Positions 37,222-50,299 of a stretch of 64,000 bases of DNA are shown here, piece after piece (within the stretch, counting starts at the first letter, position 1; every line of letters starts with the position of its first letter). The position numbers were made by a program, and so were the translations under genes. This DNA comes from Saxidomus purpurata (taxonomy: Eukaryota; Mollusca; Bivalvia; Venerida; Veneridae), in the NCBI GenBank assembly GCA_022818135.1, contig JAFMSR010000012.1, positions 7,679,570-7,743,569 on the forward strand. Reading direction: 5' to 3'. A model generated the notes under the pieces. The model made no database searches. It saw only the letters and a program-made list of their open reading frames with translations, and was not told the DNA's origin.

Positions 37222-38465
37222 ATGACACCAGTACTGGTTTTTCCAGAAACCGGACTCGGGAGTGACCCGAAAAGCTCAAAGCTTTCTTCACAATCGAACT
37301 AAAATAAATCAGTATAAACCCAAAACAACACATTGATGCCCCTTTTACCTAGATTTTTACAATGGGATGTTCCTAATCCCAATTTGGGCACTTTTATTAC
37401 TTTAAATGGGGGTGTTTTTTCAGATTTATGTTCCAAAAGGCTAAAAACTGAAATTCTAAGCAGACGGCATTGCATTTGTCGTCTGCCTCGGTATATATAG
37501 CTGCTTGAAGTGGTACATAGATTAGTAGACACTTGGCACAAATGGGTTAAATCCAGTAATCTGGATCATACTCACGCGCTGGTGGGTGACAGATTAGGAA
37601 TGCACCTTTGGCGGAATGCTACAGCACGAGTATGGTGTCGTATACTCATATCTTCAGTCATTTAAAATGATACAGCTGAAGCATGTGCCCGCCATCATCG
37701 GTTATAAGAGCAGACATTCATTTTCCATTTTTAAAAGGTTCAACTGAAATATTGCTTTTTCCTGCTTTGTATTTCAGTTTTCGGGAAGAGGGTTTTAACC
37801 ATCACTTTCCACAGCATTTCAGTATGTACAGGCGGTCGGATTATCTAGCTTTCGTTCATGGGAAGGAATAGTACCCGGTTTCGATCCTCTGTAAGAAAGT
37901 GCCAACTTTCTCGCACTAAGAATCAGGTCATTAATTAAGAGGACACGAGTCCATGACTTTAAATCAGTGGACAGCAAGCATTCGACAATGTCGACATTGC
38001 AGTATATAAAGTAAATAAACGAAACATTATTTATTTCAATAATTTAGACGTATTTACATCATACAAAACAGAATGAAGATGACACAGATGTTGAGAAAGT
38101 AAACGCAACAAGTTTTGTCATTTGAAATACTGAAAATGAAAAATGATGTATTATTATTATTCAGTACAATTAATTCAGGAAAAAAACGCCAAACTATCCA
38201 CCAGTGTCTTATAAACACAGCATTTGGTGCACATTGCAAACTGTTTCTATCTGTCAGCAAGCTTCGGATATTGTTTTTAAAACAATTTGTACAGTTAAGT
38301 AAAGACTTTGTGGACTTGGCTAAAAAGAGCATCGGTAATAGACCGATATTCCCCGGAGCACGCGTTTTCGAATGAATAGCACACATATTCTGTTCTAGCA
38401 AGTGAAAACTTAACAGGTTTCAACTCATTTACATGAAAATTGTATTTTTTTGTAATTTTAGACAA
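37222..38465. other. Intergenic, no supported gene
   Basis: Overlapping ORFs on both strands at 38054-38489 are mutually exclusive and unrecognised. Confidence 0.5.
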
Positions 38466-39540
38466 GCAAAATAAAGGGATGTAATTCAATCATATGCCAA
38501 GATAAAGTTTTGAATCTTAGATATTGCACTTCCTTCAGTATCGTCTTTCATTATGCATATCAAGTTAATCTGTTGAACGGTTAAATGAGATACGATCCCT
38601 TAAAGTAAAATGAAAAGTGATAAAATGGGGAGCCATTGTAGATTACGGCTATTAGACACAGCACTTCCTTGAAATATGTCCTATCACTACGTATATTATC
38701 AAGTAAATCTGCTTCATGGTTTTGGAATTATGTTTCGCACAAGCAGAAGTTTAAAATGATAAAGGGAGGTAATTAAAACATGGGATCAGGTTTATTCACT
38801 GCACTTCCTCTCAATAGTCTCTGTCCCTGTGTGAAATATCAACACAGTCCCTTAGCTCCGGACAAGTATGTTACATAAAGGGAGATAATTAAAAATGAGA
38901 CTAGGTAGAGTTATGGTTCTACTACCCTCACTTTCAATGGCCTCTATCCATGTGTGAACTGTAAAATTGATCCCATACAAAGATATCGAGTTATGCTCTT
39001 GACAAACATTTTATATAAAGGGAGATACTTGGGACATGCTAGAGTATGGTTTTTGATCAGTGCCCCCTATCCCTGTGTGAAATATCAACCCAACCCCTTA
39101 CATAGTTTTCAAGCTATGCTACGGACAAGTATATAACATAAAGGGAGATAATAAAATGGGACTAGCTATAGTTACGGTTCTACGTCACTGCCCTGACGCT
39201 CAATGGCCTCTTTCTATGTTGACCCAGTACAATATTACATAAAGGGAGATAATTCAAAAATGAGTAAGGTAGATATTTCACTTTCTGACAAGGACCTCTA
39301 TCAACGTGTGGAGTATCAAATCAATTACTTACATACCTCCTGAGTTATGCTCCAGACATGCTTTTTACATAAAGGATGGAGTAAGTAAGAGTTAAGGTTC
39401 TTTGTCACTACACTTCCTTACAATAATCTCTATCAATCTGTGAAAACCCAACTCAATCGTTTTAAATTTTTTAGAGTTATTCGTCGGACAATAAGTATTC
39501 AGACGGACGGTCAAAGCGGCAAGTAAAGCCTCCCCCCCCC
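38465..39540. repeat. ~100-140 bp tandem array with AAAGGGAGATAATT unit starts
   Basis: About eight diverged units. Each has ATAAAGGGAGATAATT, then CACTTCCT or CACTTTCAATGG, CTCTATCCATGTGTGAA and GAGTTATGCTCCGGACA. The right end has CGGACGGTCAAAGCGG and a C-run. It belongs to the same family as the element at 14.5-14.9 kb. Confidence 0.8.
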
Positions 39541-39600
39541 GCCTTAGGAGAGCATAAAAATAGAAGAATCTTTTATAATACTTAATATACAAACACATTA

Positions 39601-40656
39601 TTATAACCCTTTAAAATAATCATGTTCATCCGGAATGGCCATGGCAGGTCTAAAAAAGAGATTATCAGGCTTGTCGTTATAACCATATAGATTACAGTCA
39701 GTCTTTACAAATTCCCGTAGTTTGTACATTAGGCTTAAAGGAACAGTTCTATATGCCTGCACGAGGGCCTCTGTGCGCTGGGCTTTCAATTCATTCGGGT
39801 AATCTTGGCTAGCGTCAATCGCCTCTTTGACACTTCTCTGGTATTGTACCACAGTAACTTCGTTTACATCGAACTCTTTGAATGGCAGTTTGTACGTTTT
39901 CAGAATTACTCCGCGCATCTGATAACTCGACCAAGTTCTTTGAAAAAGCTTGTATCTTGATAGTAAATTAGTATACTTTTCGAGAGTGTCGAACATGTGG
40001 TAAATTCGTCCAAAGTGTCGCGCATATTTCGTTTCAGATTCAATGTTTACGACTGGTGAAATGTCTTGTGGAACTATATCCCTGTACTTCCACTGATCAA
40101 CAAGGTAAACAAGATCTTCTGTCATTGTTTCCAGTCTGCCAACGAAATCAAAACGCTTCTTGCAAGGATCACATATCGATTTCATGGGCGCCAAATGGGG
40201 ATTCAACTGCTGCCGCTGTTCGTGTAGGGTGACGACATATTTAACTAGCTCAGTAAATGTGACGTCATGCCCAATGATTTCACTCATTGAAGTTGCATTA
40301 GGCCTTACCACACGAATAACATCTGTTCCCAATTTTTTCCACATTTCATTTGGATGGAAAAATTTGTTTTCGTACGCGGAGAATAACCGTCCGTATGGAT
40401 CTCTTACGAAGGTAAATGCATACGCATCGCTTAACACTTCTCTTCCGGTAATCTCTGTAAAATAATTTCTTTTGGAGGGATCATTTGAAAAGAATTTCGC
40501 TAGGAATACTTCCATAAATGTTGTGCCACATTTAGGGATATAGCAAAAATATACGGAGCGATTTTTCATAACACGGCCGTATTCATATGTGGACTCTTCC
40601 TCGAAAGAATCTCCCTTGCATAACTCTTGTACGTCTATTAGACCACGTCTGTTTTC
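39601..40656 (-). CDS. Sulfotransferase exon 2 (catalytic domain)
   Basis: Acceptor ATTTTAACAG| at 40657, phase 0. It contains all PAPS-binding motifs: YIPKCGTTFME, FTFVRDPYGRLFSAYENKF and a CDPCKKRFDFVGRLETM segment typical of the family. Coding starts 29 codons upstream of the internal Met at 40569. Confidence 0.92.
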   Translation of the reverse strand, partial: ENRRGLIDVQELCKGDSFEEESTYEYGRVMKNRSVYFCYIPKCGTTFMEVFLAKFFSNDPSKRNYFTEITGREVLSDAYAFTFVRDPYGRLFSAYENKFFHPNEMWKKLGTDVIRVVRPNATSMSEIIGHDVTFTELVKYVVTLHEQRQQLNPHLAPMKSICDPCKKRFDFVGRLETMTEDLVYLVDQWKYRDIVPQDISPVVNIESETKYARHFGRIYHMFDTLEKYTNLLSRYKLFQRTWSSYQMRGVILKTYKLPFKEFDVNEVTVVQYQRSVKEAIDASQDYPNELKAQRTEALVQAYRTVPLSLMYKLREFVKTDCNLYGYNDKPDNLFFRPAMAIPDEHDYFKGL

Positions 40657-42937
40657 CTGTTAAAATAGAACACAATTTTACGGTTTATTATATAATACAA
40701 GAAGGGTATTTTTTATTGTATATTTTAGCAAAATGACGGTTCTAAAATAATGGCTTAAATGATTTCTTAAAGAAGGTACATTTTAAAAGAAATATAACAA
40801 TAGCTTAGACATGCTGTTTGTTCTGATTAATATACCATAGTTTATATGATGTCCTGTACACTAGTATTTTCCATCTGCATTGTACCTGTTCACTAGTATT
40901 TTCAATCAATATTGTACATGTACACTAGTATTTTCCGTCCTTATTAAACATGTACACTAGTATTTTCAATCTGCATTGTACATGTACACTAGAATTTCCA
41001 TCTACTTTGTACCTGTACACTAGAATTTCCATCTACAGTGTACCTGTACACTAGTATTTTCAATCTACATTGTACATATACACTAGCAAATTTCATCTAC
41101 ACTGTACCACTATACAAACATTTTCCATCTACATTGTACATGCACACTAGTATTTTCCATCTACACTGTATATGTATACTAGTATTTTCCATCAACATTG
41201 AACATTTACACTAGTATTTTCTATCTACACTGTATATCCACACTAGTATTTTTCTATCTACACTGTATATGTACACTAGTATTTTCTATCTACACTGTAT
41301 ATGTACACTAGTATTTTCCATCTACATTGTATCTGAACACTGGTACTTTTCATCTACACTGTACCTGTATACTAGTTTTTTCCATCAACATTGTACATGT
41401 ACACTAGTAGTTTTAATCTATATTGCACCTGTATTGTAGTTTTTTCCATCAACATTGTACATGTACACTAGTATTTTCCATCTACACTGTATATGTACAC
41501 TAGTATTTTCCATCTACATTGTACCTGAACACTGGTACTTTTCATCTACACTGTACCAGTATACTAGTATTTTACATCAACATTGTACATGTACACTAGT
41601 ATTTTAAATCAACATTGTACCTGAACACTGGTACTTTTCATCTACTCTGTACCTGTATACTAGTATTTTCCATTAACATTGTACATGTACACTAGTATTT
41701 TCCATCTATATTGCACCTCTATTTTAATATTTTCCATCTACATTGCACCTGAACACAAGTATTTTTCATCTACATTTAACCTGTATTTTCCATCTACACT
41801 GTACCTGTATACTAGTATTTTCCATCTACATTGCACCTGATCACAAGCTTTTTCCATTTACATTTAACCTGTATTTTATATCTACATAGTACGTGTATAC
41901 TACATTGTACCTGTTTATTAGAAGGTTTAATCTACAGTGTACCTGTATACTCAGTATTTCCCATCTGTATACTATTATTTTCCATTTACATGTTACCTGT
42001 AGACTAGTATTTTCCATTTACATTGTACCTGTAGAGTAGTATTTTTCATCTACATGTTACCTGTAGACTAGTATTTTCCATCTACATTTTACTTGTAGAC
42101 TAGTATTTTCCATCTACATTTTACCTGTAGACTAGCATTTTCCATCTACATTTTACCTGTAGACTACTATTTTCCATTTACATTTAACCTGTAGACTAGT
42201 ATTTTCCATTTACATTTTACCTGTAGACTAGTATTTTCTATTTACATTTTACCTGTAGACTAGTATTTTTCATCTACATTTTACCTGTAGACTAGTATTT
42301 TCAATTTACATTTAACCTGTAGACTAGTATTTTCCATTTACATTTTACCTGTAGACTAGTATTTTCTATTTACATTTTACCTGTAGACTAGTATTTTTCA
42401 TCTACATTTAACCTGTAGACTAGTATTTTCCATTTACATTTAACCTGTAGACTAGTATTTTCCATCTACATTTTACCTGTAGACTAGTATTTTCCATTTA
42501 CATTTTACCTGTAGACTAGTATTTTCTATTTACATTTTACCTGTAGACTAGTATTTTTCATCTACATTTAACCTGTAGACTAGTATTTTCCATCTACATT
42601 TTACCTGTAAACTAGTATTTTCCATCTACATTGTGTATGTTTACTTGTAGTTTCCATCTACATTGTACCTGTATACTTGTTTTTGGCAAGTAATCATCAC
42701 CTTCTTTGATATCGTTGTATTTTATTTTAATATCACCATAATAGGCTTTCTAGATCATATTGTTCGTTCACTTCAAATAATGAGTTTTTCACATACCTTG
42801 TGCAGAAATGGGCGCTGTTTTCGAAATATCCCGACAGGTACATCTGGATGTTCTTTGTTCGAACCCTGATCAGAGCTGGTGAAGATCATTTCTTCGATTA
42901 TAAAAAGTAGAAAAATAAAATTTGAATATATTATCAT
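39601..42937 (-). CDS. Golgi carbohydrate sulfotransferase, HNK-1ST/CHST family, 2 exons, 398 aa
   Basis: Transfers sulfate from PAPS to a glycan, probably in the Golgi lumen. Exon 1 (42937-42797, 47 codons, phase 0) joins exon 2 (40656-39601, 351 codons plus stop TAA). The N-terminus MIIIYSNFIFLLFII is a hydrophobic anchor. The 5'-phosphosulfate-binding loop is PKCGTT (residues 88-93); the 3'-phosphate site is RDP (132-134) with RLFSAY following (137-142). The C-terminal DCNLYGY (about 367-373) is typical of Sulfotransfer_2 proteins. Length fits the family (350-420 aa). The acceptor sugar cannot be told. The single 2.1-kb intron is almost entirely a 32-bp minisatellite. Confidence 0.92.
40845..42680. 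repeat. 32-bp minisatellite filling the sulfotransferase intron
   Basis: About 55 copies of a 32-bp unit such as CTGTAGACTAGTATTTTCCA + TCTACATTTTAC. The left half uses the variant GTACATGTACACTAG, the right half CCTGTAGACTAG, so two sub-families occupy separate blocks. Confidence 0.95.
42797..42937 (-). CDS. Sulfotransferase exon 1 (membrane anchor and stem)
   Basis: ATG at 42937 and donor CACAAG|GTATGTG give 47 codons in phase 0, which fits exon 2. It encodes the hydrophobic start and a polar stem ending GIFRKQRPFLHK. The luminal polarity and family rule (type II anchor) support this start. Confidence 0.8.
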
Positions 42938-44000
42938 CAACTTATGTGCAAGTAATGTGTAAATATCAGTAAACGTCTCTCTGCTCTTTTAGAATGATAT
43001 CTGGCTTATGATTGGCCAGTCAGAAACTGTATACTGAAGACTCTTTGACATATTTATAACCAGTCCACAGTATAAATTGGAGTTCATGTATACACGGAGA
43101 TGTTATAGGGCTATGCAACTTTAGGAGATTAGAACGAATCAAGAAAATGAAGGAACTGAATATTTTCATTTCATGTACAAATACCGCGCATCATAAAACC
43201 ATGGCATTTTGAAAAAGTAACCTTGTCTTCTCAAGGAATAGGATGTTAACGGTTTATAATAATGCCCAGATAGCCACACTTACAACTTTATTGCATATAT
43301 CAAAGACCTAAGATGATGTACTTTAATCTTTGTGTATAAAGGGCGATAAATACTTTGTAGAGACGAAACATCATAGGTGTTGTAGAGAAAAGAAGATGAA
43401 CTTTCCATGTGTGTTTTGTTTATTTTGATAGCAACATGTAGAAACCTAGCAAAGAGACTTGTATAGTTAGAGGACTTTATGAGGAGTAGTGACCATAGAG
43501 AGCAGAGAAATTGTATTCTTGCATACCAGATGGAGATATCTGCAGTTTTTACCAGTGCTGGAAAATCTCATCTTACACCCTTCCCCCCCCCCCTCTCCCT
43601 GTAAGACGACTTACGTGAATTACTTGTGACGTAACGTTATAAACAATGTGACGTCACTTTCCCAAACACAGCATCTGAATAACGTTTGTTTTTATATTAA
43701 AATGCATCATTTCGATAAGTTTGAATTTAAATATCTATTTCAAAGTGCAAGACGGTATGCAAGAAAAAGTTTCTGCCATGAGATACTTGGTTCAGAAGGA
43801 AGTATCCGTCACTTCGGGGAACTCGGCAGAGCCTCGTTCCCGCCAAAACAGTTACCCTCAGTGACGGATATTTCGATCTGAACCTCGTGCTCATGAAAGA
43901 AACAAATAAGATTGGACACGCGAATGATTGGTCAGTGTGTGCACTTCTAGGTCAGCTTTCAAGAAACAGTCTAAATTTCTAAAATCTCATGAAGGTTTCT
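42938..44000. other. Upstream region of the sulfotransferase gene
   Basis: No second gene is seen. A small inverted repeat (ATCCGTCAC...GTGACGGAT, about 43806-43876) looks like a MITE remnant and underlies a 77-codon random ORF. Short C-run at 43583. Confidence 0.45.
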
Positions 44001-44001
44001 T

Positions 44002-45595
44002 TAATCTCACAATCAACAAGTGACACACTTTTCTTATTTAATCCCCCCTAGTCTCTTCTCACAATCAACAAGTGACACACTTTTCTTATTTAATCGCCCC
44101 CCTAGTCTCCTCTCCAATCAACAAGTGACACACTTTTCTTATTTTATCCCCCCTAGTCTCCTCTCCAATCAACAAGTGACACACTTTTCTTATTTTATCC
44201 CCCCTTGTCTCCTCTCCAATCAACAAGTGACACACTTTTCTTATTTTATCCCCCATAGTCTCCTCTCACAATCCACAAGTGACACACTTTTCTTATTTTA
44301 TCCCCCCTAGTCTCCTCTCACAATCCACAAGTGACACACTTTTCTTATTTTATCCCCCCCCCTAGTCTCCTCTCACAATCAACAAGTGACACACTTTTCT
44401 TATTTTATCCCCCCTAGTCTCCTCTCACAATCAACAAGTGACACACTTTTCTTATTTTATCCCAGCCTAGTCTCCTCTCCAATCAACAATTGACACACTT
44501 TTCTTATTTTATCCCCCCTAGTCTCCTCTCACAATCAACAAGTAACACACTTTTCTTATTTTATCCCCCCTTGTCTCCTCTCCAATCAACAAGTGACACA
44601 CTTTTCTTATTTTATCCCCCCCCCTAGTCTCCTCTCGCAATCAACAAGTGACACACTTTTCTTATTTTATCCCCCCTAGTCTCCTCTCACAATCAACAAG
44701 TGACACACTTTTCTTATTTTATCCCCCCCTAGTCTCCTCTCACAATCAACAAGTGACACACTTTTCTTATTTTATCCCGCCTAGTCTCCTCTCCAATCAA
44801 CAATTGACACACTTTCTTATTTTATCCCCCTAGTCTCCTCTCACAATCAACAAGTAACACACTTTCTTATTTATCCCCCTTGTCTCCTCTCCAATCAACA
44901 AGTGACACACTTTTCTTATTTTATCCCCCCTAGTCTCCTCTCGCAATCAACAAGTGACACACTTTTCTTATTTTATCCCCCCTAGTCTCCTCTCACAATC
45001 AACAAGTGACACACTTTTCTTATTTTATCCCCCCTAGTCTCCTCTCACAATCAACAAGTGACACACTTTTCTTATTTTATCCCTCCCCTAGTCTCCTCTC
45101 ACAATCAACAAGTGACACACTTTTCTTATTTTATCCCCCCTAGTCTCCTCTCACAATCAACAAACAAGTGACACACTTTTCTTATTTTATCCCCCCTAGT
45201 CTCCTCTCACACTCAACAAGTGAAACACTTTTCTTATTTTATCCCCCCTAGTCTCCTCTCACAATCCACAAGTGACACACTTTTCTTATTTTATCCCCCC
45301 TAGTCTCCTATCACAATCAACAAGTGACACACTTTTCTTATTTTATCCCCCCTAGTCTCCTCTCAAATCAGCAAGTGACACACTTTTCTTATTTTATCCC
45401 CCTAGTCTCCTCTCACAATCAACAAGTGACACACTTTTCTTATTTTATCCCCCCTAGTCTCCTCTCCAATCAACAAGTGACACACTTTTCTTATTTTATC
45501 CCCCCTTGTCTCCTCTCCAATCAACAAGTGACACACTTCAAAGTTCTTATTTTACCCCCCCCCCCCCCCCAGTCACCTCTCCAATCAACAAAAAA
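44002..45595. repeat. 52-bp minisatellite (~30 copies)
   Basis: Unit: CAATCAACAAGTGACACAC, TTTTCTTATTTTATC, CCCCCTAGTCTCCTCTCA. Length varies mainly by the C-run (3-8 C) and CA loss. Periodic ORFs such as MTHFSYFIPPSLLSNQQV are artefacts of the unit. Ends in a 15-C tract at 45557. Confidence 0.97.
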
Positions 45596-48500
45596 GGACA
45601 AACGATAATGCAAATACAACTTTAACACAAGTTATATTCACTGCTCAGAATTGCCATGTTACAACTTGGTAAAGAAAGATCCTTTAACACAAGGAAGACT
45701 TTGAAAACATGTGAGAAGCAACTGATACTGAGGTACTACTCTATTCGACAGACTGAAATAAAAATACACCTAGCAAATTAGGTGTATTTTTGACTAGGGT
45801 AGCCAAAAATGATTTACATTCGATAAGAATAGACCCATTACAAATGTATACAGATAGTTTTGTTTTTTTTGTAACTTTGGTAGCATCCTTTTCTAATAGA
45901 GTTATTTTGATGGGCCACTTCCAACAGTAATATAACCTTTGAGTCGCCTAACCCTTAACCGTCATTTTTAGCATATTTGGCACTATTCAACATGACCGCC
46001 CGCAGTCTCGGAAAACCGATAACATAAAATATAAACTATAGATATACATTTGTATCAGCGTCCATCCTTCGTTTTCAGTATATGTTAAATATAAAGCTGT
46101 TTTTGTCTTCTAAAGGCTTGTTCTTTGTTGACTCCCGGTAACAGCTGATTCAGTCGCCATGTTTTTGTTCTTGTCACAACGGGAACCAGCCGACCAGTTA
46201 ATATTCTGTGACTGAATCGTATTTTATTTACAAAAGTCCATTCGATGCAAGCACGCAAACGTAATCATGTGTAAGTTAACATTTCAGTAGGCGGCAATAG
46301 AAAATCTTTAAACATGGGTTAAGGAACGCGATTATATGTGTTCTGAAAAAAGTAGGATAGCAGATAGTACATGTATTTCGTTGAATATGAATAAGAAAAG
46401 TATTAAATCAAAACTGCAAATTGAAAAAATCAGTTTTGTCATCTAGTTAAAAGAGATAAGTAGCTTCCATTTTGGCCGAAATAACCGACCCCTTGACTTG
46501 CACGAAGGCCGAAGTTTTTGTGTCTCACATTAAAATCACCATCAGAGTATGATAACTTATTTTTTAATCATCACGGTAAACATGGTCTTGCGTTACCAGA
46601 AATATTGCATGAAAAGGAATGCTATTTTAATGATTCAAACTAGTTTTAATTTGACATAGCTTAAAACTATAAATAATGCGCTCACGGAAAGTATACTTCT
46701 CAACCTTTAAAGATTCTGCTAAAACAAGCAGTTATAGCCGGTAAAATTAGCGAAATCAAACGTGCTGTAATGCTGCCAAGCCATCCCTTTAAAGCGTTTT
46801 TTTTCACATTGAATGATTAAGTGATGATAAAAGTATATTTTTAGAAAACTTTTCTGGCGGTCCAAAAGCTTTCAAACGTAAAACAAAACAAAACAAAAAT
46901 CAAGCGTCAACGTGTCAAAGACAAACGAATATAAAAACAAGAACAAGATTTTTTTCAATGTGCAATTACAGGTTGATTACGTCATTTCGAATGAAATTTA
47001 AAGCCAACATCGAAAAAAAACAATTTAAGATGACGTTTTAAAAATGATATCCGCATCTATTACCATTTTTTACCCTTCAAACCTAAATTTATATATAAAA
47101 AAGAGAGTAGAGATCGACTTTCAATTGCGAAGATAGTCATTATTTCTTACATTGTATTTCAGTCTAAATTTTTTGTTTAAAATGAAAATATTTTCTTAAA
47201 GGCTTACAAAACTACTACAAAGTAAACAAAACACAAAAAGGTGATATTTATTTTGAAAATTTATTACACTTGACCCGCAGTTTTAACAATTTTACGTAGC
47301 AAACGGCTAGGAATAAATCAAACATTCGCAATCAAAATTTAAAGTTGATTTTTTAAATGCCTGAACATCTTGTTGTTTTTATTATTTTGGCCTATTGGCT
47401 ATACACCTAGTGCTAATGGACACGTATGTAAACGTATATTATATTAAGATGGATATACCTGTAAAGAATTGTAACAGAGATGAAATCATCATGCAGCAAA
47501 GCAAACACAGAAAAAATCCGAACACCTGTTTTATCAGTTTAACACGAAACATTTTATATATACTCCTGTTTTTAAATTGCCAGAAGAGAGACTCGCGACC
47601 ATCCATGGATTCCCTTTATAAGCTAAATCACTGGTAATTGCACTGCCCGGTATGGTGCTATTAAGTCGATAGCTGTCGATAAGTAACAATCGGGGGTAGC
47701 AATGTGCTTCGTGTCATATGTAAACAAAATAACCACAGAGAAATCATTATAATGTACTGCACGAAGTGAAAGTCTTACTCGCGAAGTAAAATCGAATATG
47801 ATTTTTGTGGTCACAGTAATGACCAGCTACTGTATTTCAATTGAACTCCGTCGTATTGTTACCAGACTTATATATAAACATCGTTCATACTGTGCCAGCT
47901 TCATAAATTGATTAACTGGCATTGCTGTTTTCGGTTGCCTAAACGAATGAAATGACAAAAAAGCAAGACTGAGTAAAGCAAAAACAAAAACACACACAAA
48001 AATTCATAACGTACAAACCGAAAGTTTTATAAACTGAGCAGAAACACCTTACATAGACATTTTTTAAACGCGATTCGACCCCTCCTCCCCCTCCAGCCAA
48101 CGTGACCTCCCGCCTCCCCCGCCACGTGACCCCCGCCTCCCTCCCCCACCCTTTTGAATCATAATCACTAGTTGGCTTATGAAATGTATTTGTGCACACT
48201 GACGCCAGTTAATTGCTTTCTCAATAGCAATATAGCAAACACAAGGAACACTGCAAGAAACTTAAATATTATACTCTTTATTTACACGAAAGCTTCCTAA
48301 TGTAAAGCAAATAGCACAAACCACACCTGAAACACATAAAATACACTAAAACGCCTTCGGAAACAGATCGAATATGCATATTGGTTTAAACATTTTTATT
48401 ATACATGTACATGTACATTACATTACCGTGTTTGAAGGCAGGTACATGTATATTCAAACCCCGTGGCTACACCTTTTACATGTGACGGGTACCATTGCAT

Positions 48501-48790
48501 ATTTAAACGTTTATCATAAATGTTTCTTTAACACTCATAAAAATGACCGAACAGCAATGATATAAAACTATATATTGTAGCGTAAAACTCTGTTCAACAT
48601 AACAGAACATGAATCGCATCAAATCAGCTACATTGCATTATGTGACAAAACGATATAATAGCCACTAAACGAAATGTTCCTGTTTTTAGGCTTGTTTCTT
48701 CAACAGCTACCTTTTGGTAATGTTATTAGAATTAGCATTTTTTAATGTTCTAACATGTGTTTCTAGAACATCCTGGTATGACGTTGCTAT
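45596..48790. other. Intergenic, no supported gene
   Basis: One clean hairpin at 45760-45791 (AAAAATACACCTA / TAGGTGTATTTTT). The remainder is AT-rich with scattered random ORFs; a CT/C-rich patch lies at 48075-48150. Confidence 0.5.
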
Positions 48791-48793
48791 ATT

Positions 48794-49100
48794 ATACGAG
48801 GGGTATTCAATGACTTATCAAATAAGACTAAAGCTGTTTTACTGCAAATATTTATATTAATCCTTCAAAATATTCCGAGATATTTATGACCTGAATTCAA
48901 TCGGAATACCTCGGTGATGAATGCTGCACCACTGATGATGATGCATGACGGAATTACCCGAGGAGTTCCGATTGCTTCTAAAGTCTGCCATTGGTATACT
49001 GCGCAGACACTAATACGAGCGCTTCTAGAGTTGTAGCGACACCGAATATGTAGGGCCAGTAACTGTTTGATTTGTTGGTCCCGCAGAAACGCCACAGAAC
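48794..49100. mobile_element. Possible mariner-like element end
   Basis: TATACGAGGGGTATTCAATG resembles the TACGAGGG..ATTCAA terminus of mariner elements and follows a TA. A minus-strand ORF (49095-48865) next to it is not recognisable transposase. No second terminus was found. Confidence 0.3.
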
Positions 49101-49583
49101 ACTTAATATTCTAATTAGAAGAAGAAGAAGTGACCGAGATGTAAATGTTAACTGTTCATGTTGTTTTCAAGAAGTGCACGCACACCAGCATGCATCAGAC
49201 GCTTTTTTCAGGAACTGCTGTCGTAAAATTTAAAGTGTCACGATTTCGAACCGCTTGATTTTCGCTTTGTCCAACCTATAATAACTTGTAATAAATCTAC
49301 GTCCAATAGTTCCCGGTGACTAGCATATTGTTCACACAACATGTCAAAGTGCTCGATTGCTATGATGTATACAAATCTTAGTAAAATCTACTATGCTTTC
49401 GGTGTCGTATGTTTATCAGCAAAGAGACGAATTGAATTTTAAAGGGGAGTAAAAAAGAACAGCCAACAGGTGAGTATATCAATGTACGCGCGGTAAATAT
49501 AGTTCCAACTCAGTTGTACCTTTTCGAAAACAATTGTTTAAATTAACGTGTTAGAATGGAAAAAGATTTCACTTCTCAATGAT

Positions 49584-49695
49584 ATACCGGATCACATATC
49601 ACGATTTAGAGTTCAGAGGCATAGAATCTAATCATTAGGATTAGATTACTACGCATCTGAACTCCAAATATTGATACAATGTATATGATCCGGTA
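49584..49695. repeat. ~112-bp foldback element
   Basis: TACCGGATCA, GAGTTCAGAKGC and AATCTAAT blocks face their reverse complements around CATTAGG; imperfect arms of about 50 nt. Confidence 0.7.
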
Positions 49696-49699
49696 AATC

Positions 49700-50290
49700 A
49701 CTCAAAGTAAAATATCTTTCCTTAATATATTAAGATTCCTTCCTTCCTTCCTTCATATCTTTATTCATTCAACAGAGAAGAGGTTCATAAAGTATCATCG
49801 ATATGTATATAGTGTAGATTACTTTGTAATAACAATTCATTGCACAAAGATATTGGATTTATTTTGTCTCATAGTAAACTAACCATTTCCTATATACGTT
49901 GACGAGAAATTACTGAACGACAAACGTTGTCGTTGTGCTACCAGCTGTCATCAGTGTCTCGGAGCTCCTTCATGCATCAACGGACAACACATATCTAACT
50001 CATTGTAACCGTTACAGAATGAAACAAGAAACGTATATGGATTGCTTTACAAGTAGACTGTATACTGGTGTCAGACGGCTGGTTAGACACGTCAATTTGT
50101 TACCCAAATTTCTGTTGATTGACCCGACAGATTGTGCGGGACTCTGATGGCAAATCAACATATATATATATAGTAATCAATGAACCGACCACAAAACGCC
50201 ATTACAAATGTATTTACTGATTATATGTTTGAGAAGTTTTTATACAAGAAGCATCATAACAATGCTTCAATTTTTGTTTCAATTTGTTTT
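49700..50290. other. Intergenic, no supported gene
   Basis: A short CCTT tract at about 49738 and random ORFs. A donor-like CCAACAG|GTGAGT lies just upstream at about 49468 and could end a non-coding first exon of the Ig receptor, but this is unproven. Confidence 0.35.
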
Positions 50291-50299
50291 AATGTAATT

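Noticed and set aside
38054..38489. Overlapping ORFs on both strands (86-115 codons)
   Set aside because: Mutually exclusive, unrecognised, and with no splice or promoter support.
40160..40465. Plus-strand 101-codon ORF inside the sulfotransferase
   Set aside because: Shadow of the conserved catalytic exon on the other strand.
44020..45608. Repetitive ORFs (MTHFSYFIPPSLLSNQQV)
   Set aside because: A by-product of the 52-bp minisatellite; frames break whenever the C-run changes length.
47939..48199. Minus-strand Gly/Arg-rich ORF
   Set aside because: Arises from a C-rich low-complexity patch; no supporting signals.
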